Of a stretch of DNA of 64,000 bases, positions 18,478 to 26,991 are shown in pieces. Position 1 is the stretch's first letter. Each line of letters starts with the position of its first letter. The stretch is from Pseudomonadota bacterium. Its GTDB lineage: Bacteria > Pseudomonadota > Alphaproteobacteria > Sphingomonadales > Sphingomonadaceae. The notes under the pieces are model-generated. The model had not been told where the DNA came from, searched no databases, and worked only from the letters and a program-made list of their open reading frames with translations. The stretch spans positions 62,001-126,000 of the forward strand of contig JAKPAG010000128.1 of NCBI GenBank assembly GCA_029779535.1, written 5' to 3'. The position numbers were made by a program, and so were the translations under genes.

Positions 18478-19304
18478 TGGCCGGGGATCTTGAGGCCGTT
18501 GCCGCTCACCATCGGCACCACGGTCCATTCGCCCGTCGGCGTGCGAGTCCAGCCGGCCGCCGCCAGCGCGCCGCCATCGACGTGGATCGCGCTGCCGGTA
18601 ACCCAGCTGGCCAGCGGACTGGCGAGATAAAGCGCGGCGCCCGCGCAGTCCTCGGGCCGGCCGAACCGGCCCAGCGGAATCCACTTGTCCATGTTGGCGC
18701 GGTTTTCGGGCGGGATCATGACATCCAGCGCGACCTGCGGGGTATCGGTGGTTTCCGGGGCGATATCGTTGACCCGGATGCCTTCGGGCGCCAGTTCCAG
18801 CGCCAGACTCTTGGTGAAGCCCGCGATCCCCGCCTTGGCCGCGGCATAGACCGAGCAATAGGGAATGCCGCGATAGGCCTCGATCGACGTTACGTTGATG
18901 ATCGAGGAACCCGGCGCCGCCTTGCGCAGCAGCGGCAGCATCGCCCCGGTCATGCGCAGCAGTTGCCCCAGGTTTACGTCGAGAATCTCGTCAACCTGAT
19001 CGCCCGAGAGCATCGCGAAGGGCAAGGCGTGGACAAAGTGGCCAACATTGTTGACCAGCACGTCCAGCTTGCCCGCGACCTGTTCCACCCGCTGCGCCAG
19101 CAGCGCAGGCGTAGCGCGGTCAAGCACGTCGCAGACCACCACTTCGGCATCCGGCAGCGCCGCGGCCACTGCCGCCGCGCGTTCGGGGTCGATCTCGGCA
19201 ATGATCAGTTTCGCCCCGGCCTTGGCAAAGCCTTCGGCGATGCCGCGGCCGATGCCGACCCCGCCGCCCGTTACCAGTACCGTCTTTCCCGTGTAATCCA
19301 GCAT
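18474..19304 (-). CDS. SDR family oxidoreductase
   Basis: A 276-residue SDR: TGGGVGIG (12-19), NNVG (85-88), Ser140, Tyr153/Lys157 in YAAAK. The C-terminus has DGG followed by about 30 extra residues (AAGWTRTPTGEWTVVP), longer than the classical end. SD GGGAGAGGG-like sequence precedes ATG. Second gene of the minus-strand operon. Confidence 0.88.
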   Translation of the reverse strand: MLDYTGKTVLVTGGGVGIGRGIAEGFAKAGAKLIIAEIDPERAAAVAAALPDAEVVVCDVLDRATPALLAQRVEQVAGKLDVLVNNVGHFVHALPFAMLSGDQVDEILDVNLGQLLRMTGAMLPLLRKAAPGSSIINVTSIEAYRGIPYCSVYAAAKAGIAGFTKSLALELAPEGIRVNDIAPETTDTPQVALDVMIPPENRANMDKWIPLGRFGRPEDCAGAALYLASPLASWVTGSAIHVDGGALAAAGWTRTPTGEWTVVPMVSGNGLKIPGQ

Positions 19305-19336
19305 CGGCCCTCTCCCAAAAGCCTGAGCGCCCCGGT

Positions 19337-20104
19337 TCAGGGCAGGTAGAGCTGCACCGCCTTGCCGCCATCGACCGGCAGCGCCGCCCCGGTGATGTAG
19401 CTGGCTTCGTCAGACAGCATGAAGGCGATCGCGTTGGCCACTTCGCGCGGGCGCGCGCCGCGCTGCATCGGGATCGCGGCAACCGTCTTCTGGCCCTGCT
19501 CGCCCGCCTTTTCGAGGTAATCGTCGGTCGCGGCGGTCAGGATCATGCCGGGGATCACGGTGTTGACGCGCACGTTGGCCGGCGCGCCTTCCATCGCCGC
19601 GACGGCGGTGAACTGGATCAGCGCGGCCTTCGATGCCGAATAGCTCGACATATAGGGCGCGGCCTTGATCCCGTTGGTCGAGGCGATGTTGACGATCGAG
19701 CCCGAGCCCTGCTTCATCATCGCCTTCATCGCCGCGCGCGTGCCGGTGAACACGGCGTCCGCGTTCACGGCGAAATCCTTGCGCCAGTGATCCATCGTCA
19801 GGTGCGTGATCGGGGCATAGTGCACCGACATCGCGTTGTTCACCAGCATGTCGATTCGCCCGTGGCGCGCGACGATATCCTCGATCAGCGCGGTGTAGGC
19901 AGCTTCGTCCGAGACGTCGAGCTGATGCGCTTCGAACTTGCCCAGGCCCGACAGCGCCTTCTCGGCCTCGTCCAGCTTTTCCTTGCGGCGGGCGCAGATC
20001 GCCACGGTTGCACCGCGTTCCAGCAGGACCTGCGCGGTGGCAAAGCCGATGCCGTCGCTGCCACCGGTGATCAGGGCAACCTTGCCTTCCATGTCTCGAC
20101 TCAC
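19337..20104 (-). CDS. SDR family oxidoreductase, first gene of the operon
   Basis: A 255-residue SDR: TGGSDGIG (13-20), NNAM (89-92), Ser142, Tyr155/Lys159 in YSASK, DGG near the end. I chose the GTG at 20104 because the SD AGGGAGAGGG lies 9 bases before it; the ATG four codons later would be too far. It is the promoter-proximal gene of the nine-gene operon and is divergent from the SDR at 20216. Confidence 0.85.
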   Translation of the reverse strand: MSRDMEGKVALITGGSDGIGFATAQVLLERGATVAICARRKEKLDEAEKALSGLGKFEAHQLDVSDEAAYTALIEDIVARHGRIDMLVNNAMSVHYAPITHLTMDHWRKDFAVNADAVFTGTRAAMKAMMKQGSGSIVNIASTNGIKAAPYMSSYSASKAALIQFTAVAAMEGAPANVRVNTVIPGMILTAATDDYLEKAGEQGQKTVAAIPMQRGARPREVANAIAFMLSDEASYITGAALPVDGGKAVQLYLP

Positions 20105-20156
20105 AATAAGTATCCCTCTCCCTAGCCTTCGACGCATTTTGCGGTTATACAGGGGT

Positions 20157-20186
20157 CATTGTCAACGCCATGCGTAACAATGGCGT
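20157..20186. promoter_or_regulatory. Nested inverted repeats around a TGCGTAAC element
   Basis: In the 110-bp divergent promoter, ACGCCAT (20165-20171) and ATGGCGT (20180-20186) form a perfect inverted repeat with an 8-bp spacer. CATTGT (20157-20162) and ACAATG (20177-20182) form a second one. The element TGCGTAAC (20171-20178) sits in the middle. The site lies 30 bp before the plus-strand SDR and would control both operons. Confidence 0.6.
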
Positions 20187-20215
20187 CACGAAATTACGTG
20201 TTTTTGGGAGAGGAC

Positions 20216-20977
20216 ATGGCGAATCTGTCTGGCAAGGTCGCAGTGATCACAGGTGCCGGCCAAGGCGTCGGACTGGGTATTGCGCTGGCCATGGCCGCCG
20301 CCGGAGCCAGGGTGGTGGTGGCCGGGCGCACGCTCGCCAAGGTCGAAGCCGCTGCCGAAGCGATTCGCGAGCGTGGCGGCGAAGCGCTGGCGCTGGCCTG
20401 CAACGTCAGGGACGCGGCTGACCTGGCCGCGCTGGTCGAACAGACCGTCCAGCAGTTCGGCAGCATCGACATCCTCGTCAACAACGCGCAGGAAGTGCCG
20501 CTGGGCAAACTGCTCGACGTGACCGATGAAGCCTTCATGGCCGGGTTCGAAAGCGGCCCGCTCGCCAGCTTCCGGCTGATGAAGCTGGTGCACCCGCACA
20601 TGGTCGCACGCGGCGGCGGGACGATCATCAACCTGGCGAGCAGCGCGGGGATCCGCTGGGACATGACCGGCTATGGCGCCTATGCTGCGGTCAAGCAGGC
20701 GGTCCGTTCGCTCACCCGCGCCGGCGCGGCCGAATTCGGCGGCGACAGGATCCGCGTGCTGACCGTTGCGCCGCACGCCGAATCGCCCGGCCTGAAGTGG
20801 TGGGTGGAAAACAACCCGGAAGAGGCCAAGGCCTTCTTCCGCACCATCCCGCTGGGCCGGATCGGCACGCTGGAGGAAGACATCGGCCGGGCCGTGGTCG
20901 CGCTATGCGGCAGCGACATGGCCTATCTGACCGGAGCCACCATCCCGCTGGACGGCGGGCAGGCGAATTTCGACTGA
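20216..20977 (+). CDS. SDR family oxidoreductase
   Basis: A 253-residue SDR: TGAGQGVG (12-19), NNAQ (89-92) in place of NNAG, Ser142, Tyr156/Lys160 in YAAVK, DGG at the end. GGGAGAGG precedes the ATG at 20216, which fixes the start. The stop overlaps the EthD gene (TGATG). Transcribed divergently from the KstD operon. Confidence 0.88.
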   Translation: MANLSGKVAVITGAGQGVGLGIALAMAAAGARVVVAGRTLAKVEAAAEAIRERGGEALALACNVRDAADLAALVEQTVQQFGSIDILVNNAQEVPLGKLLDVTDEAFMAGFESGPLASFRLMKLVHPHMVARGGGTIINLASSAGIRWDMTGYGAYAAVKQAVRSLTRAGAAEFGGDRIRVLTVAPHAESPGLKWWVENNPEEAKAFFRTIPLGRIGTLEEDIGRAVVALCGSDMAYLTGATIPLDGGQANFD

Positions 20978-21678
20978 TGGAAAAGGTGATCGCCGCCCTG
21001 TGGGCCAAGCCCGGTGAAGATCGCGCCTCTTTCCATGCCCGGCTGCGGGCCGACCTGCCTGCCGCACTGCAGGCTGCCGGAGCCAGCAAGGTCCGCCTCA
21101 ACCTGCGCGACGCCGAAGTCGATGCGGCCGCCGGGCTGATCCAGCGCTGGCAGGACCCTCAGCAGGACGCCGTGGTGCAGTTCTGGCTGCCCAGCGCCAA
21201 TGCGGTATTCCGCGCCGATGTGGATGCGGCGCTGGCCGCGCATTGCGCCCGCTTTGCACTGTGGCTGGTGGCGGAATCGACCATCATTGCCAATACCGCC
21301 CATGCCCCCGCGCCGGGTTCGCGGACCTGGGGCTGGTCGCAGGCCAGCTTCATCTCGTTCCGCCCTGACCTGCCCCGGCAGGACGCGATCGCGGTCTGGC
21401 ACAGCCACCACACCCGGGTGGCGATCGATACCCAGGCGAATTTCGAATATGTCCAGAACCTGGTGGTCCGCCCGCTGACCGAAGGCGCCCCCGGTTATGA
21501 CGCCTTCGTCGAGGAATGCTTCCCGGCCGAAGCGATGACCAATCCGCAGGCGTTCTATGACGCCGTGGGCGACGAGGCAAAGTTCCAGGCGAACCTGGCC
21601 ACCATGATGGACAGCTGCGGCCGGTTCATCGATTTTTCCCGCATCGATATCATCCCCACCAGCCAGTACGATTGTTGA
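20977..21678 (+). CDS. EthD-domain protein, two-domain length
   Basis: A 233-residue protein whose two halves both look like dimeric alpha+beta barrel units: the first around residues 1-90, the second around 105-230 (FISFRPDLPRQDAIAVWHSHHTRVA). EthD proteins are about 100-120 residues, so this may be an internal duplication. Start ATG overlaps the SDR stop. Function in the pathway unknown. Confidence 0.72.
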   Translation: MEKVIAALWAKPGEDRASFHARLRADLPAALQAAGASKVRLNLRDAEVDAAAGLIQRWQDPQQDAVVQFWLPSANAVFRADVDAALAAHCARFALWLVAESTIIANTAHAPAPGSRTWGWSQASFISFRPDLPRQDAIAVWHSHHTRVAIDTQANFEYVQNLVVRPLTEGAPGYDAFVEECFPAEAMTNPQAFYDAVGDEAKFQANLATMMDSCGRFIDFSRIDIIPTSQYDC

Positions 21679-21686
21679 GGCGCGCC

Positions 21687-22646
21687 ATGAACATGATGCA
21701 GCAACTTGCCCATCGCCAGAGCTTCAACCCCGCCATCCCGCGCACTGCGGGGGATGCCAAGGTGGCCCGCGAATCCAGCGTGCCGCCGCGCGTGATCGCC
21801 CGGATCGCCACGCCAGATGCGCTGGTCCAGGTGCTGGAATGGGAATGGCCGGAAGCATCCGAACACACCATCGTCGAACAGGACCTGATGCTGGAACAGC
21901 TGCTGCCGCCCTTCGCCAATGGCGCGGCGGCCGCCTTCCCCACCATCGCGCCGGGGACCAATTGCCACATCGGCACGCTGTTCCTGCGTTACCCCGGTGT
22001 GGCGATCAAGACGCTGTCGCAGGGCGGGCTGACCCGGATGCTGCGCGTGACATTTTCCGACGCGAAGAAGCAACAGATCCTCTCGGGCCGGCACGTTCCT
22101 TCGCTGGCGATGATGCAGACGCTGATGAACCTGCGGGTCGAGGCGATCCGCACCCTGATGCGGCTGCTGCTGCGCGAGGCAGAAAATGCCGAGCTGGGAT
22201 CGCCCGCCGCCGGCGCCGCGCTGGTCAAGCTGCTGGAAATCGAACTGGTCCGCCTGCTCGACCAGGATCTGGAACCCAAGGCCGGTGGCCGCCTGGCACC
22301 GTGGCAATTCAAGCGGGTGCGCGAACGGCTGGAAGCCGGCGGGATGCGCCCCAGCGTGTCGGAACTGGCCAGCCTGTGCGGCATTTCGGTGCGCCACCTG
22401 CACCGCCAGTTCCTCAACCTGACCGGCGTGACGATTTCCGACTATGTCGAAACCCACCTGGTCGGCCGCGCCAAGACCATGCTGTCGACCACGCCGATGA
22501 CGATCAAGCAGATCGCGCTGGCTGCCGGGTTCGAACACGCCAACAGCTTTTCGCGCACCTTCCGCCGCGCCACGGGCATGACCCCGATGCAGTACCGCCA
22601 GCTCAAGACGGGCAAGCGCGAGAGCGAGAGCGAACTGGTCAACTGA
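21687..22646 (+). CDS. AraC family transcriptional regulator
   Basis: A 319-residue regulator with two C-terminal helix-turn-helix units: SVSELASLCGISVRHLHRQF (about 231-250) and TIKQIALAAGFEHANSFSRTF (about 276-296), then TGMTPMQYR. The N-terminal 210 residues are a divergent effector domain. ATG at 21687 with GAGG upstream, 8 bp after the EthD stop. It likely controls the adjacent operons, perhaps through the TTTCGGACA sites at 9184-9206 and 22707; that link is inference. Confidence 0.9.
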   Translation: MNMMQQLAHRQSFNPAIPRTAGDAKVARESSVPPRVIARIATPDALVQVLEWEWPEASEHTIVEQDLMLEQLLPPFANGAAAAFPTIAPGTNCHIGTLFLRYPGVAIKTLSQGGLTRMLRVTFSDAKKQQILSGRHVPSLAMMQTLMNLRVEAIRTLMRLLLREAENAELGSPAAGAALVKLLEIELVRLLDQDLEPKAGGRLAPWQFKRVRERLEAGGMRPSVSELASLCGISVRHLHRQFLNLTGVTISDYVETHLVGRAKTMLSTTPMTIKQIALAAGFEHANSFSRTFRRATGMTPMQYRQLKTGKRESESELVN

Positions 22647-22880
22647 CCCTGGTGATGCTGCCCGGTGGCTCGACAGTCAGCCTGCCGGGCGCGCCGGAAA
22701 GAACATTTTCGGACATGACCGGCGAATTGCGCAGGCATACGGGGTCATGATACGAGTGCTTCGCAAGCAGATTCGGTCAAGAACCGATCATTGCGTAACG
22801 AGAGCGGCTGAAATGTCCGCAGATCGCGTGTAAAACACAATTCGGGCCGCGCAATGCGCGTCCTGGCGGGAGAGGTTCGA
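22647..22880. promoter_or_regulatory. Promoter region of the 22881 operon with TTTCGGACA and TTGCGTAAC elements
   Basis: This 234-bp gap holds a weak hairpin (GCCCGG 22660-22665 with CCGGGC 22685-22690) that may end the AraC transcript. It then has TTTCGGACA (22707-22715), a TCGGT/ACCGA repeat near 22773, TTGCGTAAC (22791-22799) and TGTCCG (22814-22819). The last three types of element also occur in the TonB receptor promoter at 9184-9215. No gene is evident in the gap. Confidence 0.5.
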
Positions 22881-23753
22881 ATGGCAAATGGCAGGGTAGC
22901 GCTCGTTACCGGGGCAAGCCGGGGCGCCGGGGCAGGCATTGCCCGCGGCCTGGGCGAACTGGGCTATACCGTCTATGTCACGGGCCGCACGATTGCGCCC
23001 GGCGATGCCAAGGGCTGGGACGGCACCGTGCTGCCCGGCACGGTGGCGGAAACCGCCGCCCTCGTCACCGAACGCGGCGGCAAGGGCATTCCGGTGGTCT
23101 GTGACCATTCCGACGACGCGCAGGTCGAACGCCTGTTCCAGCAGATTTGGCAAGAACAGGGCCGGCTGGACGTGCTGGTCAACAACGCCGCCTTCATCCA
23201 CCACCAGCTGATCGAGAAGAAGCCGTTCTGGGAAAAGGAACTGGCAGCGCAAGGCATCCTCGATGTCGGGCTGCGCAGCGCCTATGTCGCCAGCTGGCAC
23301 GCGGCGCGGATCATGGTGCCGCAAGGCAGCGGGATCATCGCCATGACCAGCTCGTTCGGTGCCAGCTGCTACATGCACGGCCCGGCCTATGGCGCGCAGA
23401 AGGCCGGCCTCGACAAGCTGGCGCATGACATGGAACACGACCTGCGCGGCACCGGGGTGATCGCGGTGTCGATCTGGCTTGGCCCGCAGGTGACCGAACG
23501 GGCGATGATCGCCAAGGACGTCAATCCCGAACAGTACGAAGGGTTCATGGCCATGGCCGAGAATCCCGAATTCACCGGCCACATCATCGACGCGATCGAC
23601 CGTGCCCCGAACCGCGACGAACTCTCCGGCCAGACCCTGATCGGCGCGGAAGTGGCGCTGGAACTGGGCGTCAAGGACCGGGGCAAGGATCGCCCCTCGC
23701 ACCGCGAGATGCTGGGCAGCCCGCGTCCTAAGAACCCGGCGGCGGTGTATTGA
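22881..23753 (+). CDS. SDR family oxidoreductase (DHRS1-like)
   Basis: A 290-residue SDR: TGASRGAG (10-17), NNAA (101-104), Ser157, Tyr170/Lys174 in YGAQK. The residues after the nucleotide loop and the long C-terminus resemble the DHRS1 branch. The SD GGGAGAGG supports the ATG at 22881 rather than nine codons upstream. First gene of the CoA-ligase operon, ending 3 bp before the ligase. Confidence 0.87.
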   Translation: MANGRVALVTGASRGAGAGIARGLGELGYTVYVTGRTIAPGDAKGWDGTVLPGTVAETAALVTERGGKGIPVVCDHSDDAQVERLFQQIWQEQGRLDVLVNNAAFIHHQLIEKKPFWEKELAAQGILDVGLRSAYVASWHAARIMVPQGSGIIAMTSSFGASCYMHGPAYGAQKAGLDKLAHDMEHDLRGTGVIAVSIWLGPQVTERAMIAKDVNPEQYEGFMAMAENPEFTGHIIDAIDRAPNRDELSGQTLIGAEVALELGVKDRGKDRPSHREMLGSPRPKNPAAVY

Positions 23754-23756
23754 GCC

Positions 23757-25346
23757 ATGGCCAGCCAGTTCCATCTTGCCGACCTGTTCGAAACCGTTGC
23801 AGCCACGGTGCCGGACCGCGTGGCGCTGATCGGCGACAACGCGCGCTATACCTTTGCCGAGTTGAACGAGCGCTGCGACCGGCTGGCCGCGGGCCTGGCC
23901 GCGCACGGTGTGGGCCGGGGCGATACGGTCGGGCTCTACATGTACAACAGCCCGGCCTATCTCGAAGGCTTCATTGCCGCCTGCAAGCTGGGCGCGGTGC
24001 CCTACAACGTCAATTACCGCTACCGGGCGGAGGAACTGCGCTACCTGTTCACCAATGCCGACAGCGCGGCGATCATCCACGGCGCGGAGTTCTCGCCCAT
24101 CATCCGCGAAGTGCGCGGGGACGTGCCGACGCTGAAAGTCACTGTCGCGGTCGATGACGGCTCGGGCGAGGATATTTCGGGCTCCGTCCCCTATGCCGAG
24201 CTGCTCGCCCACGAGGCGGGCGGACCGTGGGAGCGCGGCGAGCAGGACTACCTGCTGTGCTACACTGGCGGCACCACCGGCATGCCCAAGGGCGTGATGT
24301 GGCCGCACCGCGCGTTTTTCTTCGCCTGCGCGGGCGCAGCCGGCTATTTCAACCCGCACGGCCCGGCAAAAGAGCCGCAGGACATCGAAAGCCGCGCCCG
24401 CGATGGCTATCCGCTCAAGCTGTTCCCGCTGGCCCCGCTGATGCACATGGCGGCGGTCTGGGCGGTGTGGGGCGCGCTGCTCAACGGGCTGACGATCGTG
24501 CTCGATGAAGGCCGGGCGTTCGATCCCGAACGGATGCTGGATACCGCCGTGCGCGAAGGGGCGAACATGATCCAGTTCGTCGGCGATGCCATGGCCACCC
24601 CGCTGCGCGACACGCTGCGCGCCCATCCCGGCCGCTGGAACCTGGCCCACGTGGTCAACCTGGGTTCGGGCGGCGCGGTGTTCTCGCAGCACCTCAAGGA
24701 CGATCTCAAGGCGCTGGTCCCCAGCGCGGCGATCACCGACGGCATGGGCTCGTCGGAAACCGGCGTGTCCGGCCAGGCCGAAAAGTCCGAAGAAGGCGTC
24801 ATGCGCCTGCCCGCCAACGAAACCCAGCAAGTGGTCGTCGATGGCCGGCTTGCCCGGGTCGGGGAAACCGGCTTCGTCGCGCGCACCGGCAACACGCCGA
24901 TCGGCTACTACGGCGACCCGGTGAAGACCGCCGAAACCTTCGTCACGATAGGCGGCACGCTGTGGGCCGTGTCGGGCGATACGGCGCGGCTGGATGACGA
25001 CGGGATGATGACCGTGTTCGGGCGCGGCTCGACCTGCATCAACACCGGCGGCGAAAAGGTCTTCCCCGAGGAAGTGGAAGAAGCCCTGCGGACCCATCCG
25101 GCGATTTTCGACGCGGTGGTGGCCGGCCAGAAGGACGAACGCTGGGGCGAGCGCGTGATCGGCGTGGTTTCGCTGCGCCCAGGTGCGGCTCAACCCGATC
25201 TTGCTGCGGTCAAGGCCCACCTTGCCCCGCTGCTGGCGGGCTACAAGGTGCCCAAGGCGCTGGTCTGGGTGGACGAGGTCAAGCGATCCCCGGCCGGCAA
25301 GCAGGACTACCGCTGGGCCAAGGACATGGTGGAGCAGGCGCAATGA
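23757..25346 (+). CDS. Acyl-CoA synthetase, FadD19-like
   Basis: A 529-residue adenylate-forming ligase. The ATP loop YTGGTTGMPKG is at 169-179, followed by MWPH, a combination typical of the FadD17/FadD19 steroid side-chain ligases of actinobacteria. GRGSTCINTGGEKVFPEEVE marks the hinge, and Lys515 in SPAGK is the adenylation lysine. It would activate a carboxylate to its CoA thioester in the cytoplasm. Its stop overlaps the next ligase gene by 4 bp. Confidence 0.88.
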   Translation: MASQFHLADLFETVAATVPDRVALIGDNARYTFAELNERCDRLAAGLAAHGVGRGDTVGLYMYNSPAYLEGFIAACKLGAVPYNVNYRYRAEELRYLFTNADSAAIIHGAEFSPIIREVRGDVPTLKVTVAVDDGSGEDISGSVPYAELLAHEAGGPWERGEQDYLLCYTGGTTGMPKGVMWPHRAFFFACAGAAGYFNPHGPAKEPQDIESRARDGYPLKLFPLAPLMHMAAVWAVWGALLNGLTIVLDEGRAFDPERMLDTAVREGANMIQFVGDAMATPLRDTLRAHPGRWNLAHVVNLGSGGAVFSQHLKDDLKALVPSAAITDGMGSSETGVSGQAEKSEEGVMRLPANETQQVVVDGRLARVGETGFVARTGNTPIGYYGDPVKTAETFVTIGGTLWAVSGDTARLDDDGMMTVFGRGSTCINTGGEKVFPEEVEEALRTHPAIFDAVVAGQKDERWGERVIGVVSLRPGAAQPDLAAVKAHLAPLLAGYKVPKALVWVDEVKRSPAGKQDYRWAKDMVEQAQ

Positions 25347-26989
25347 GCGGCGAAGTCGATCCCATCTTCGCGGCAATCACCGCGCCCGGCCAGCCCTTCG
25401 CGATCCAGGAACGCGACGGCCTGCGCCAGTTCGTCAACATGCCGCAGGATCTCAACGTGTTGATCGATGCGGCGCGGCGCCACGGCGACAAGACCTTCAT
25501 CGTCGAAGGCGACCGTCGGCTGACCTTCGAACAGGTCTTCGCCTGGCGCGACGAGCTGGTGCCGCTGCTCAAGATCAAGCATGGCGGCCGCGTGGCAATC
25601 TGCATGCGCAACCGCACCGAATGGATCATCGCCTTCCTGGCGACGGTGAAGGCGGGCGGGATCGCTGCGCTGATGAACAGCCGCGGCTCGCCGGCCGAAC
25701 TCGTCGCGATGATCGAGGACGTGACCCCTGCCCTGGTCATTGCCGATACGGAGCGCGCGGACCTGATCCGCCAGGGCGGCTACACCGGCGCGATCTATGA
25801 CCTGACCAATCCGCCCGAGCATATCCCGGAAGGCCACGCCGAAGACGTAGATCCCACGCCCTGCGCGCCGAATGATCCGGCCGCGATCCTGTTCACCAGC
25901 GGCACCACCGGCCGGGTCAAGGGCGCGGTGCTGACCCATCGCAGCCTGACCACCGGGCTCCTCTCGATGCAGCTTTCGGGCGTGATGGTGCTCCACAACT
26001 GGGCGCAGAAGCTGGGGATGAGCCCCGAGGCGCTGGTCGCGCAGATGCCGCAGCAGGCCGTGCTGCTGGTCTATCCGCTGTTCCATATCTCGGGCCTTGG
26101 TTCTGCTTTCCTCTCGCCGCTGTTCGCCGGATCCAAGGTGGTGATCATGCGCCGCTGGGACGCCCAGGAAGCGGTGCGGATCATCAAGGACGAACAGATC
26201 ACGATGTTCACCGGGGTGCCCACCATGCTGTGGGACCTGCTGCACAACGCGAAACTGGCCGACGCCGACCTGTCATCCTTGCGCAACATCGCCTCGGGCG
26301 GGCAGGCGCTCCCCGTCAACCTGCTCGACGAGATCCGCGAAGTCTGCCCCCAGGCGCAGATGGGCACTGGCTATGGCATGACCGAATGTTCCGGCGCGAT
26401 CGCGCAGGCGGTGGGCGAGGATTTCGTCCGCAAGAAAGCTTCGGCCGGGCGCATCCTGCCGCTGGTCGACGTGCGGATCGAAGGGCCGGATGGCGCGATC
26501 CTGCCGCGCGGTGAAGCGGGCGAGATCGTGGTGCGCGGCGCGCAGATCATGGCAGGGTACTGGAACAAGCCCGATGATACCACCGCCGTTCTGTCCGCCG
26601 ATGGCTGGCTCAAGACCGGCGACGTCGGGCTGGTGGACGAGGAAGGCTATGTCTTCATCGTCGACCGGACCAAGGACATGGTCATTTCCGGCGGCGAGAA
26701 CATCTATTGCGCCGAAGTCGAGCGGGTGCTGGGCGAATTGCCGGGCGTGACCGAATGCGCCGCTTTCGGCATCCCGGACGAACGGCTGGGCGAACTGCTC
26801 GTCGCCGTGGTCGTCGCCAAGGGCCTGACCGAACAGCAGATCAAGGACGAAGTCGGCACCCGCCTGGCGCGCTACAAGGCGCCGGGACACGTCGCCTTTT
26901 CACCCGCCCCCCTGCCCCGCAACGCTGTGGGCAAGGTCGACAAACGCAAATTGCGCGAGGCCTGGCCCGCGCTCATCGGAGACAAGTGA
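25343..26989 (+). CDS. Class I adenylate-forming acyl-CoA ligase
   Basis: A 548-residue AMP-binding enzyme with the ATP loop FTSGTTGRVKG (184-194), YGMTE in the A5 motif, VDRTKDMVISGGENIY at the hinge and Lys531 in VGKVDKRKL. It is of a different branch from the upstream ligase, suggesting a second acid substrate or a later intermediate. ATG overlaps the preceding stop (ATGA). Medium- to long-chain or steroid acids are plausible. Confidence 0.88.
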   Translation: MSGEVDPIFAAITAPGQPFAIQERDGLRQFVNMPQDLNVLIDAARRHGDKTFIVEGDRRLTFEQVFAWRDELVPLLKIKHGGRVAICMRNRTEWIIAFLATVKAGGIAALMNSRGSPAELVAMIEDVTPALVIADTERADLIRQGGYTGAIYDLTNPPEHIPEGHAEDVDPTPCAPNDPAAILFTSGTTGRVKGAVLTHRSLTTGLLSMQLSGVMVLHNWAQKLGMSPEALVAQMPQQAVLLVYPLFHISGLGSAFLSPLFAGSKVVIMRRWDAQEAVRIIKDEQITMFTGVPTMLWDLLHNAKLADADLSSLRNIASGGQALPVNLLDEIREVCPQAQMGTGYGMTECSGAIAQAVGEDFVRKKASAGRILPLVDVRIEGPDGAILPRGEAGEIVVRGAQIMAGYWNKPDDTTAVLSADGWLKTGDVGLVDEEGYVFIVDRTKDMVISGGENIYCAEVERVLGELPGVTECAAFGIPDERLGELLVAVVVAKGLTEQQIKDEVGTRLARYKAPGHVAFSPAPLPRNAVGKVDKRKLREAWPALIGDK

Positions 26990-26991
26990 CC

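Noticed and set aside
22660..22690. Terminator after the AraC gene
   Set aside because: The 6-bp stem has a 19-nt loop and no T-run; kept only as a remark in the promoter entry.
22788..25376. An 862-codon minus-strand frame across SDR and acyl-CoA ligase genes
   Set aside because: Composition is that of an antisense shadow, no SD, no recognisable domain, and it runs against two well-supported genes.
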